A DNA stretch of 23,180 bases from positions 1 to 23,180 of the forward strand of contig JAQMWT010000327.1 in assembly GCA_029834535.1 (NCBI GenBank), in the 5' to 3' direction. The notes beneath the pieces are model-generated. The model saw only the letters and a list, made by a program, of their open reading frames with translations. It was not told the origin of the DNA and made no database searches. The DNA is from Chrysophaeum taylorii. Taxonomy: Eukaryota > Sar > Pelagophyceae > Pelagomonadales > Pelagomonadaceae. Below are positions 1 to 7,146 of this stretch, piece after piece. Within the stretch, counting starts at the first letter, position 1. Every line of letters begins with the position of its first letter. The position numbers and the translations under genes were made by a program.

Positions 1-24
1 GTCTGTCTGTCTGTCTGTCTGTCT
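1..24. repeat. (GTCT)6 microsatellite, tail of a minus-strand LINE
   Basis: Six perfect GTCT units open the window and abut the 3' UTR of the LINE to the right. Read on the minus strand this is an (AGAC)n tail directly after the element's 3' end. A closely similar tail follows the second LINE 3' end at 2797-2840, so the simple repeat is either part of the transposition product or the target itself. The tract is cut by the window edge, so its full length is unknown. Confidence 0.85.
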
Positions 25-205
25 TTAAATGTCGACTGCTAAGAGGGGGTGTGTGGGGAGCATGAAGGATGTGGGTGGGTTTGTGGGGTATGAGGGATGT
101 GCCTGACGGGCGGAGATAAGTACGCGGGACCTAGTCGGGGTCATCGCCGAGGCGTGGGGCAGGCGAAGAGAGGACGGGCCCCGCCCGTAGGTCGTACGCA
201 TGCTG
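25..205 (-). other. 3' UTR of the LINE
   Basis: Non-coding end of the element between the C-terminal frame and the tetranucleotide tail. Its last ~130 nt (25-157) recur almost exactly at 2841-2973, differing mainly in the length of a G/GT run. That identifies it as the conserved element terminus. Such LINE 3' ends are normally the part recognised by the reverse transcriptase. Confidence 0.7.
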
Positions 206-429
206 CCGCCGGACGTATGTGCGACGAAGGGTGACGTCCTGCTGGGATCGGGCGGTCGGGGCCCCGAGGCGGCGACATGGGTGAGGGCGGTGAGGGCACA
301 GCGAGCCCGGCCTAATGCGTTGGCGATCCCCAACTCACGGTAGATGCGGCGAGTTTGGGCCGCCTTTGCCTCTGTGAAGTTGGCGCAGCCGCTTGTCACC
401 CAGGTTCGCGCAGCGATGCGCTCTGCGCA

Positions 430-900
430 TGTTTGGGCGAGCGTGGCACGCCGCGCTGGCCTCACCGAAGGCACCAAAGACGAGGCCGGCGACGGTGCCG
501 TAGCTACGTAGCCGCTGTTCGACAGGGCCCAAGAAGCCAGGCGGTGGTGCTGTACCCGGCTGGGGGATGATGGCGTCGATGCCGCGGGCGTGAGCGAGGT
601 ATTCGGAGTGGACTTGCGCTGCGCGCCGATCGACAGGCGACGGGTGGGAGGGATGGAGGGCGGGCGGTGTACAACGAACCCCAAGCGAGGGTTTTGATGT
701 CGTAGAGTTGCTCCTTGTTGTCGAGCGTGGTGAGGATGTCTGGGACGACTTGGCGTCGGGCGAGATTGCCTCGGTACCGGCCGTAGAGGCGCGTGCGAAT
801 GGTAGGGGCGACGACGTCAGCAAAGATGCCGAAAACCTCGGACAGGGCTGGGATGCCGGCCTCTTTGACGCTGGAGAGGACGCATCGATGGCCGTCATGC
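430..900 (-). pseudogene. restriction-like endonuclease domain of the LINE
   Basis: In the frame read from about 890 to 690, the minus strand gives an Arg-Arg pair, then VVPDILTT, a 7-residue spacer and LYDIKTL. The Pro-Asp and the Asp-Ile-Lys (693-701) fit the PD...(D/E)xK catalytic signature of the restriction-like endonuclease found at the C-terminus of early-branching LINEs. Just upstream, CWAEMC and a further Cys-His cluster occupy the place of the usual zinc finger. Downstream, in the next frame, VDRRAAQVHSEYL and GPVEQRLRSYG match the helical tail of such proteins. This class nicks a chosen DNA site to prime reverse transcription, so its presence argues that target choice is not random. 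The domain is split across frames and is presumably dead. Confidence 0.75.
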
Positions 901-1981
901 CAGGTGGTCCCGCTCCTCCGCGGTTGACAAGGTTGGCCTGCGTGAGAAGCACCTTGCCGTGAGCGTCGAGAACGACGTCAGTGCCCAGAATGCGAGTGCC
1001 CACGAGGCCCGAACAAGCTGGAGAGGGGTAGCCAAAGTACTGGGCACACATCTCAGCCCAGCAGCGGTTGGGGATTTGAAGGGCAGAGCTGGGCCACGAG
1101 CTGATGAACGTGGTCGAGAAGCGATCCCATGAGGACGCCGCTACTCGAAGTGCATCGGTGATGGGAAGGGTGGCCGCAAGGCGCTGGAGTGCAGTGGCCC
1201 GAGCTGTCTCGCGCTGGGAGGTTAGAGCACGCTGGAGTTGGGGTATGAGCACGGGTGTCGAGATGGTGGGGTCGACGAGGACGCCCATGGAGACGAATTC
1301 GTGGGAGAGAGGACCGTCGACGATGAACGTTGGCGGGGTCGCCGGAACCAGCGCCGCCGTGGGAAGCCAGCGTGGTACGGAGATCAGCCCGAAGTCCGTC
1401 CCACGCAGTCTCGAGTGCCCGCCCCAGGCGGCAACCGGATGCGAGGAGGTGGTGCCAACGGTGCAACTCGTTACCTGTGCGAGAAGTGGCACCCAGGACC
1501 GAGGCGAGGCGGGGGAGGTAGCCAGGGACCTCCACGGCACCCGTAGGATCGCGAAGGTCGACGAGGTGTGGAGGGCCTGGGCCGCCGTGCCAACAAAGGC
1601 GGCGGGGCTGAGGTCGGCGCAGGAGCGAATACCGCCACCCCACTTCGAGCAGGAAGGCGGAGGCGTTGGAGGACGATGCCGGTGGAGTCAAAAACCTGAC
1701 GCGGATCTGCGCCAAGTGCTGTGGCGACGAAGCTGAGGACGGCAACGTCGAAGCGGTGGAGCGCGCTCAAGGCATTGCTGGGGTAGCAGTGTTGCGCGAT
1801 GTAGTCCATGCGCGGGGCGATGCAGTAGCGGCCCAACGAGTACATGCAGCGGAGGGAGACGTTCTGGAGCTTGGTGCGAATACGGCTCATGTAGCTCACC
1901 TAAGCGTCAACCTCGCGTTGCAAGGTAGCTTCGACATAGGCATCTCCGGCGTGGCCGGGGAGCCGATGGGCACACCGTAGA

Positions 1982-2776
1982 TTACGAGGCCGTCGGCGAC
2001 AACGGGGATACCAGCAAGAGTACGCGTGCCGTCAGCAACTTGACGTGGTCGTGAACATCGGGGTGATCGAGAAGACCCATGCCAAGTGCCGGACAGAACG
2101 CCACGCACTTGCCGAGGCGGAGCTCCTCGATGCTAGCTTGGATGTCGCGGGCGTACTGCAGGAGGGCGTCGACAACCTCACGAGGGGAACCAGAGATGAC
2201 GCCGTCGTCTATGCCAAATCGGGCGTAGCCGGCACATGAACGTAAGCGGGTGTCAAGGGCCTGTGCGGCGTCATGCGTTGCCAGACAGTACGCCGGTGGA
2301 TAGGTGGGGTCGCCTTGCTGGCCGCCTTCTTGAGAGTCGAAGGGGGCGCGATCGAGGCCGGTGGGGCCGTGGAGGGCCACCCAGGATGCCGGCCGTAATT
2401 GCTTGAACATAAAGTGGCCAAAGGCACGCAGCTTAGCGTTGGCGTGGTTTGCGAGTTTGTCCACGACGGTCCGGCGCTTGAGCTCGTTGAAGGCGTTGCG
2501 TTTGTCCAGCTTGATGATGACCTGGTCGGGGTACTGCTCCGCGTGGGTGCGGACGCCAAAGACGAGGCGCGAGGGGCCGCCCTTGACCCCTATGGCAACG
2601 TTGATCGGGTACAGTGCCTCAGAGAGCTCGGAGTGGAGGCTACGCACGAGGCACCGTCCAGTGGCACGGCGGCGGACGGTGCCAATGCCGATAGGTCGAA
2701 CGTCAGGTGCTTGGTTAGCGTCAGCGGCGCGTCGTTTTACCAACGGAATGAGGGTTACCGTGGTGGTGATGAAGTC
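1982..2776 (-). pseudogene. reverse transcriptase core of the LINE
   Basis: This is the best preserved frame of the LINE. Counting residues from the TTG at 2743, the sequence gives IKLDKRNAF (motif A, Asp80), GGQQGDP (motif B, 143-146) and FGIDDGVISG (motif C, Asp179-Asp180). These are the polymerase signatures of non-LTR reverse transcriptases, and both motif C aspartates are present. There is no convincing ATG start: the frame simply runs back to a stop at 2777-2779, and the family normally continues far upstream. The reading changes frame near 2030, where the other frame gives the expected downstream run (VADGLVIYGVPIGSP). The catalytic core therefore looks intact while its gene does not. 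Confidence 0.9.
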
Positions 2777-2796
2777 CTAACTACTAATCGACAGAT

Positions 2797-2840
2797 GTTT
2801 GTCTGTCTGTTTGTTTGTTTGTTTGTTTGTTTGTTTGTCT
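2797..2840. repeat. (GTCT)/(GTTT)n microsatellite between two LINE copies
   Basis: A run of about eleven tetranucleotide units, GTCT at the left passing into GTTT and ending in GTCT next to the second LINE terminus. On the minus strand it is the (AGAC/AAAC)n tail of the short LINE copy at 2841-2973. The truncated LINE at 25-2776 begins about 20 nt further along the minus strand, so the later copy appears to have landed in or beside the tail of the earlier one. Confidence 0.85.
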
Positions 2841-2973
2841 TTAAATGTCGACTGCTAAGAGGGGGGTGTGTGTGGGGAGCATGAAGGATGTGGGTGGGTT
2901 TGTGGGGTATGAGGGATGTGCCTGACGGGCGGAGATAAGTACGCGGGACCTAGTCGGGGTCATCGCCGAGGCG
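2841..2973 (-). mobile_element. severely 5'-truncated LINE copy (3' terminal ~130 nt only)
   Basis: Near-identical to 25-157, the last ~130 nt of the LINE 3' UTR, and in the same orientation. It retains no coding sequence. A tetranucleotide tail lies on its 3' side (2797-2840) and a (TTTG)n tract on its 5' side (2974-2986). A stub bounded on both sides by the same type of simple repeat suggests insertion into an ACAA/AAAC microsatellite. Alternatively it is the 3' end of the LINE whose 5' half lies at 3953-5262, after an internal deletion. Confidence 0.85.
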
Positions 2974-2986
2974 TTTGTTTGTTTGT
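2974..2986. repeat. short (TTTG)n tract
   Basis: Three TTTG units and a partial unit between the short LINE stub and the helicase cassette. Its last four bases, TTGT, are also found immediately beyond the other end of the cassette (3949-3952). Confidence 0.8.
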
Positions 2987-3029
2987 CCCTCGATTTAGGG
3001 TAAGGATCATGTAGGCCCGCGAGCCAGCC

Positions 3030-3600
3030 ATTGATCCTCGAAGCCGTCGACGGCGACCTCGCAGACTATTTCCACGACCCGCGGCGGCTCTTTTAGCCAG
3101 CGCGCCATTCTCACGCCCCGTCGAAACGATGTTGTCGATGCTGACAACGCGCGCATGAACGACCGCGGCCTTTTTTTCCCGGAGACGAGGCGTCGGAGTT
3201 CTTTTCGGCAGACTAGGTTGGGTCGGAAGACGACGCCTCGCTCTTTACAGTCGAGTTTTGAACTCCCTGACAACCAACGGCATGCTGACTTTGATCGCGA
3301 GCTTAAAGTCTTCGCAACCTCGACCCGTCGCACGGCCACTGCAACGGTACCAGATACATGATCGATCGTGTCGTTGTCACCGAGGCTCCTCCAACCTGTA
3401 TCCCTTAAGGCCCGCCGACGCCAAACGATCAACAAGAGCCAGGGCCAGACGCCCCGCGAAGTCGGCGTCCTCTTGCCCACAAGCCCGTCTTCTGTCACGT
3501 CCAGCTCTACGTGGCTCTCTGTCGATCGGCAACCCCGAGAATATGCTCTTCTGAGTCGACGACTCCACCCTACCCCACACGTGCTGCGCAATACCGATAA
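3030..3600 (+). pseudogene. Helitron/PIF1-type helicase C-terminal remnant, copy A
   Basis: Plus-strand frames show, in order, GDLADYFHDPRRLF (followed at once by a stop), [20 protein letters not shown] near 3310-3370, and [17 protein letters not shown] near 3427-3477. This is the order at the C-terminus of Helitron-encoded PIF1-like helicases, where the last block is part of the nucleotide-binding and arginine-finger region. Frames change between blocks and there are several in-frame stops, so it is non-functional. Only the last third or so of a helicase domain is represented, with no Walker A motif and no Rep nuclease. Antisense frames here (3007-3591) look like shadows. Confidence 0.8.
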
Positions 3601-3628
3601 GCCCCCTCCCGGCGTCTACACGCGCACT

Positions 3629-3947
3629 GTAGGTGAACTTACTGGGACCAGGTGAACTTACTGGGGTTTGAGATTGGGACTAGGTGAATATAGTGACCAG
3701 GTGAACTTACTGGGACCAGGTGAGCTTACTGGGGGTTTTAGAGTAAACTCAAAGGTTAGCGGCGTGTGCGGATCAAAGCAGCTTAGATTGGCGGAGGCGA
3801 GAGCGACGAGCTCGAAGGAGTGGTGTGAGCACGAGTGGGTTTACGCCGAACTTACTGGGATTAGAAATTTGGACTAGGTGAACTTACTGGGACCAGGTGA
3901 ACTTACTGAGGTTAGAGATTGGGACTAGGTGAACTTACTGGCCTGCA
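3629..3947. repeat. minisatellite, core AGGTGAACTTACTGGGACC
   Basis: At least eight irregular copies of a 19-bp core, some expanded by a TTTGAGATTGGGACT-like spacer to about 32 bp. Between 3735 and 3848 the array is interrupted by about 110 nt of non-repetitive sequence. The array ends GTGAACTTACTGGCCTGCA, the same terminal variant that ends copy B. No plausible protein is encoded, because the core carries stops in two frames. Confidence 0.9.
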
Positions 3948-3952
3948 CTTGT

Positions 3953-5262
3953 AATACCAGTCAGGAAGAGCTCCACGAACGAACAAGGTCTCAAGGTTGT
4001 CGATTTTGTCCATCGCCGAGCGTGCCTTGACGTTGCTCGGGGAGGGCTGGGCGAAAACGGAGAGGAATTCATTGCGGCACTGGTCGGGGCCCACACCAGC
4101 CTTCGGCCGGAGCGTGCGGTAAGTTTCACGCAGGGCGACCGAGAGTGTGGCGAGCCCTTGCGGGTGGTTGGGGAAAGTGTGAAGGTCCTCCTTGCGAGCA
4201 GGATGTTTGGACACGAGTTGGCCCATGACGTCTGGGTGGCATGGGTCGGCGATACCCAGGCTGGTGAGAATACGGCACGCCCGAGAGAGGTCGCCAGATT
4301 CAGCGAGTCGCAATGCACGAAGTGCGTCCGCGTCATCGTCGGGGGCCGCCCGTGAGCGTACATGGGAGCGCACGCGAGTCACGTCGTGGAGGTAGCCGTC
4401 AATGAGGAGGTCGTAACGCCCTGCGGCGAAGGCTGCAAAGCGGTCAGTGAGCACGTCGGGCCGACGGGCGCCGCCTCGTGGTGCTCGCCGAAGAAGTAGG
4501 CTGTGAAGGCTCATGTACCAAAGGAGGGCACGGTCACGAGCGTTATCGGAAGTGGCGTCTTCAAACCATGAACACACCTCGGCCATTGCGCTCGCCCATG
4601 CCTCGCGGAATTGGGCGGGAATGGTGCGAATGCAAGAGCACGGCGATATAATGAGGTCTTTGATGGAGACCTCGTCGATCGCAGAGCGCAAATCGCTCAG
4701 GTCACGTGGACGGCGTGTCGGGAGGGAGGGGGCTGGCCCGGATGACGTGGGGTGGGCAACAGACGGTGGCGCCGAATGTGACCGAGGCCCAATGGGAGAA
4801 ATGCCAGGAGACGCGCTCGTGGAGGCTGCTGCCGTGACAGGGGTGTTGCGGTGGCTGGTGGCAGGGGCAGGGGCGCGGCGGTTGCCGGCGGCAGCGGCGG
4901 GGGTGGAGGGGGTGCTAGTAGTGGGGGTGGTCCGGGTGCCAGCGGCAGGGGTGTGGCGGCTGGCTGTTGCATTCGCAGTGCGGTTGCCAGACGCAGTGGT
5001 GCGGCGGTTGCCAGCGGGAGGGGTGGTAGGGGTGTTGCGGGTGCCAGTGGATCGCGTGCGGGAGCCAATGTGGGAGAGGCGGGCGGCACGGGCAGCTTGA
5101 GCAGCGTGGGCGGCAGCGCGACGGGCGAGGTAAGCGTCGGCGCTGGCAGCAGCGGCGGCGGCCCGTCCCGTGTCGAGTTGGAGTGCCGCAGCAGCGGCAG
5201 CAGCAGCGTGCATAGCGGCGAGATGGCGTTCCACAGCAGCAGCGGCTCGAGCGGCAAGGGTG
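3953..5262 (-). pseudogene. amino-terminal half of a LINE ORF (region upstream of reverse transcriptase)
   Basis: A minus-strand frame of about 430 codons. Its first part is low complexity: Ala-rich (AAAVERHLAAMHAAAA), then Thr/Pro/Asn/Arg-rich with recurring GNRR and TPTT motifs. Its last ~230 residues look folded and match the segment before the RT in LINEs with a C-terminal endonuclease (LLWYMSLHSLLLRRAPRGG, PKAGVGPDQCRNEFLSVFA, LETLFVRGALPDWYYK). The homology stops at DWYYK, where minisatellite begins. The RT frame of the LINE at 25-2776 starts with FITTTVTLIPLVK, which is what should come next. The upstream limit at 5262 is the edge of the second cassette, so the residues reported as a start there are foreign and no true start codon is visible. 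Confidence 0.8.
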
Positions 5263-5311
5263 TTGTCCCTCGATTTAGGGTAAGGATCAGGTAGGCCCGC
5301 GAGCCAGGCAG

Positions 5312-5870
5312 GCATTGATCCTCCAAGCCGTCTACGGCGACCTCGCAGACTATTTCCACGACCCGCGGCGGCTCTTTCGGCGCGCCATTCTCACGCCCCG
5401 TCGAAAGGATGTTGTCGATGCTGACAACGCGCGCATGACCGCGGCCTTTTTTTCCCGGAGACGAGGCGTCGGAGTTCTTTTCGGCCGACTAGGTTGGGTC
5501 GGAAGACGACGCCTCGCTCTCAAAAGTCGAGTTTTGAACTCCCTGACAACCAACGGCATGCTGACTTTGATCGCGAGCTTAAAGTCTTCGCAACCTCGAC
5601 CCGTCGCACGGCCACTGCAACGGTACCAGATACATGATCGATCGTGTCGTGTCACCGAGGCTCCTCCAACCTGGATCCCTTAAGGCCCGCCGACGCCAAA
5701 CGATCAACAAGAGCCAGGGCCAGACGCCCCGCGAGGTCGGCGTCCTCTTGCCCAAGCCCGTCTTCTGTCACGTCCAGCTCTACGTGGCTCTCTGTCGATC
5801 GGCAACCCCGAGAATATGCTCTTCTGAGTCGACGACTCTACCCTACCCCACACGCGCTGCGCAATACCGA
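5312..5870 (+). pseudogene. Helitron/PIF1-type helicase C-terminal remnant, copy B
   Basis: Better preserved than copy A. In one frame (5315-5450) it reads GDLADYFHDPRRLFRRAILTPRRKDVVDADNARM, quoted here only as blocks: YFHDPRRLF, RRAILTP and KDVVDADNARM. It then shifts to NSLTTNGM and [20 protein letters not shown], and finally to [17 protein letters not shown] and [13 protein letters not shown] (about 5697-5810). In intact Helitron helicases the last block is GQLYVALSR; here Gly and Ser are replaced while the arginine remains. At least two frameshifts are needed. The Walker A/B part and the Rep domain are absent from the window. Confidence 0.85.
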
Positions 5871-5902
5871 TAAGACCCCTCCCGGCGTCTACACGCGCAC
5901 TG

Positions 5903-5956
5903 TAGGTGAACTTACTGGGACCAGGTGAACTTACTGGCGAACTTACTGGCCTGCAA
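5903..5956. repeat. short minisatellite of cassette B
   Basis: Two full and one partial copy of AGGTGAACTTACTGGGACC, ending with the GGCCTGCA variant. It is the contracted counterpart of the array at 3629-3947 and shows that copy number varies between cassette copies. Confidence 0.85.
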
Positions 5957-5991
5957 TTGTGAACAATAAGACCAAGATGCCACGCACGAGG

Positions 5992-6825
5992 ATTACAACG
6001 ATGAGGAGCTCCCGCAACGCGACGAGAACCGAGGCGACCTCGCAAGCCTCCGAGACGACGTCGCACGCCTCGAGGGTCACTTCGCAAGCGTCGGAAGTAA
6101 CCTCGCAAACTTCGGTTACCATCTGACGTCGGAAGAAAGTATCATCTACACGGCATGTTCTCCGCGACAATCAAGGTTTGCATACGCGATCAGCGGTACT
6201 TCACGGGTTTCGACATGGCGGGCGAGGACGGGCACGTTCTACATCCTGAGATTCTGTCTATTGGCGCGGACTATGTTGACCGATTCAATGCCATACGGTT
6301 CGTCTGCGACTGCGAACGTTACAAGTCGCTTCGCAGGTACACTCAGAAAGAGGACAAGAAGCCTCTGCAACAGCTCATTTGCCCCATACCGGAATGCCAC
6401 CCTACGCAGCGTCGCGGCTGCGGTGAAGCATGGGCGCATGCGCTTGTGGACGTGACGGAGGTCGAAGACGGCATCCGTTTACTCGAGCAAATGGCCCCGC
6501 AAGTACTTTTTCTCCATGAGGACCGAGTCCGCAACACCCTGACAAGGAGAGTCGGGTTCCATCAGCCTGTCAGATTCCCCATCACTAACTTGAAGATGCC
6601 GCCGCTCGATTTGTCCAAGCCTGTCGTTCTCTGGGGAGATCAAGGCATCTGCAAGAGCATGTTCGCAAAATGGTCATCGACGGCGAAGACACGTTTCACT
6701 CGCCCATCTTCCCCATGACCAACGACCCGCATTATCACATGCAGCAATTGGGCCTGCGCCGCCGCTACAATATTGTAAAGGTGACCCCACCACTCTATGA
6801 CGAGGACATCCACACCACGGACTGA
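5992..6825 (+). pseudogene. unknown protein with heptad leader, frameshifted
   Basis: I do not recognise this gene. Three plus-strand frames join into one plausible protein. Frame 1 (about 5992-6145) has a 21-bp DNA period giving heptads (LASLRDD, VARLEGH, FASVGSN, LANFGYH), a short coiled coil. Frame 2 (6155-6668) reads CIRDQRYFTGFDMAGEDGHV, then a Cys-rich run (VCDCERY, CPIPEC, RRGCGEA) that could bind zinc, then VVLWGDQGICKSMF. Frame 3 (about 6669-6825) ends VTPPLYDEDIHTTD and TGA. Each change needs one indel. GDQGICKS looks superficially like a P-loop but lacks the GxxxxGK[ST] spacing. The ATG at 6155 is not supported by homology. The cassette edge lies about 30 nt upstream, so the true beginning may have been lost. 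Confidence 0.4.
6019..6123 (+). repeat. 21-bp tandem repeat encoding heptads
   Basis: Five degenerate 21-bp units with the shared core CTCGCAAGC/CGTCGCACG. On the plus strand they give seven-residue units with a hydrophobic residue at a and d positions. On the minus strand they give EACEVAS-like units, which are less plausible. Confidence 0.65.
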
Positions 6826-7025
6826 TTGTCAGTCTTCTCTTCGCTCCACCAGTTTCTCTATGTTCCCACACCACAGACTGATTGTCAGTGTTACCTCCAC
6901 CACTTTCCCTTTCTAAAGGTAACCGGACCACTCTACGACGAGGACATTCACACCACCGACTGATTGTCAGTCTTCGCTCCACCACTTTCCCTGTTTTTCC
7001 ACACCACGGACTGATTGTCAGTCTT
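6776..7025. repeat. 138-bp tandem duplication with four hairpin motifs
   Basis: Two units offset by 138 bp (6776-6913 and 6914 onward) repeat the 3' end of the preceding frame, including the peptide PLYDEDIHTTD and its TGA stop. Four copies of the inverted repeat GACTGA-TTG-TCAGTC lie at 6820-6834, 6876-6890 (last base changed), 6958-6972 and 7009-7023. They are separated by pyrimidine-rich spacers containing CTCCACCACTTTCCCT. The stop codon of each coding copy lies inside the hairpin. The minus-strand frame across this block is a by-product of the repeat. Confidence 0.85.
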
Positions 7026-7146
7026 TGCTCCACGACTTTCGCTGTTTGGTTCTGGCTATTCAGATTCAACTTTTTTTTTTGTTTTTGTGTACTCGACGGA
7101 GTGGGAAGGTCGCTGGAGCATGGGTTATGGAGAAAGGAATGTATAT

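Larger units (their letters stand above)
25..2776 (-). pseudogene. 5'-truncated non-LTR retrotransposon (LINE) with reverse transcriptase and restriction-like endonuclease
   Basis: One minus-strand element whose protein must be read through several frames. The order is RT core (about 2776-2030), thumb/connector (2030-1640), a long linker (1640-900), a PD-(D/E)XK endonuclease (about 890-690), and a C-terminal helical tail (690-210). Frame changes fall near 2030, 1900, 1640, 880, 680 and 450, so it cannot encode the protein now. The frame opens just after a TAG at 2777-2779, where sequence of the LINE type gives way to about 20 nt of unrelated DNA and then microsatellite, so the copy lacks its amino-terminal half. 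Elements of this design (R2, NeSL, CRE, R4/Dong groups) copy RNA into chromosomal DNA by target-primed reverse transcription and are often site specific. I cannot name the clade. About 180 nt of 3' UTR and an (AGAC)n tail end it at the left. Confidence 0.88.
2987..3948 (+). mobile_element. helicase/minisatellite cassette, copy A
   Basis: A repeated unit that starts CCCTCGATTTAGGG and ends GGCCTGCA, present again at 5267-5956. Both copies hold a decayed Helitron-type helicase fragment followed by an array based on AGGTGAACTTACTGGGACC. Both are bounded by TTGT on each side (2983-2986 and 3949-3952 here), apart from one variable base at the right end. The first 55 nt can fold: CCCT/AGGG, then AGGATCA (3003-3009) with TGATCCT (3032-3038). 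Copy A is longer because its minisatellite is expanded and contains about 110 nt of unique DNA. It may be a non-autonomous Helitron or Helentron derivative, but canonical Helitrons do not leave target duplications, so the class is open. Confidence 0.65.
5267..5956 (+). mobile_element. helicase/minisatellite cassette, copy B
   Basis: Second copy of the unit at 2987-3948, closely similar but with independent indels, for example near 5380, 5437 and 5755. It has the same left end (CCCTCGATTTAGGG), the same right end (GGCCTGCA), and TTGT at 5263-5266 and 5957-5960. The hairpin arms are AGGATCA (5283-5289) and TGATCCT (5316-5322). Its minisatellite is reduced to about three cores. It sits at the upstream edge of the LINE amino-terminal half and in front of the unknown gene at 5995-6825. 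Confidence 0.65.

Noticed and set aside
25..684. The whole 219-codon minus frame as one protein
   Set aside because: Only its middle (about 450-210) matches the expected LINE C-terminus; the part near 684 is out of frame with the endonuclease domain.
2797..2840. Telomeric repeat
   Set aside because: GTTT/GTCT units are not a known telomere type and behave as a LINE tail.
3629..3947. CRISPR-like array
   Set aside because: Units are contiguous or irregularly spaced with repeated, not unique, spacers, and the context is eukaryotic transposons.
4697..5359. Long minus-strand Leu/Pro-rich frame
   Set aside because: It overlaps the better-supported LINE amino-terminal frame and crosses the cassette boundary; its composition follows from GC-rich trinucleotide runs.
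6155..6718. ATPase P-loop in GDQGICKS
   Set aside because: Spacing does not fit GxxxxGK[ST]; the lysine is preceded by Cys and no Walker B is visible.
6674..7069. Minus-strand frame with repeated RLTISPWCG motifs
   Set aside because: The repeats are the antisense of the hairpin array; no independent coding evidence.
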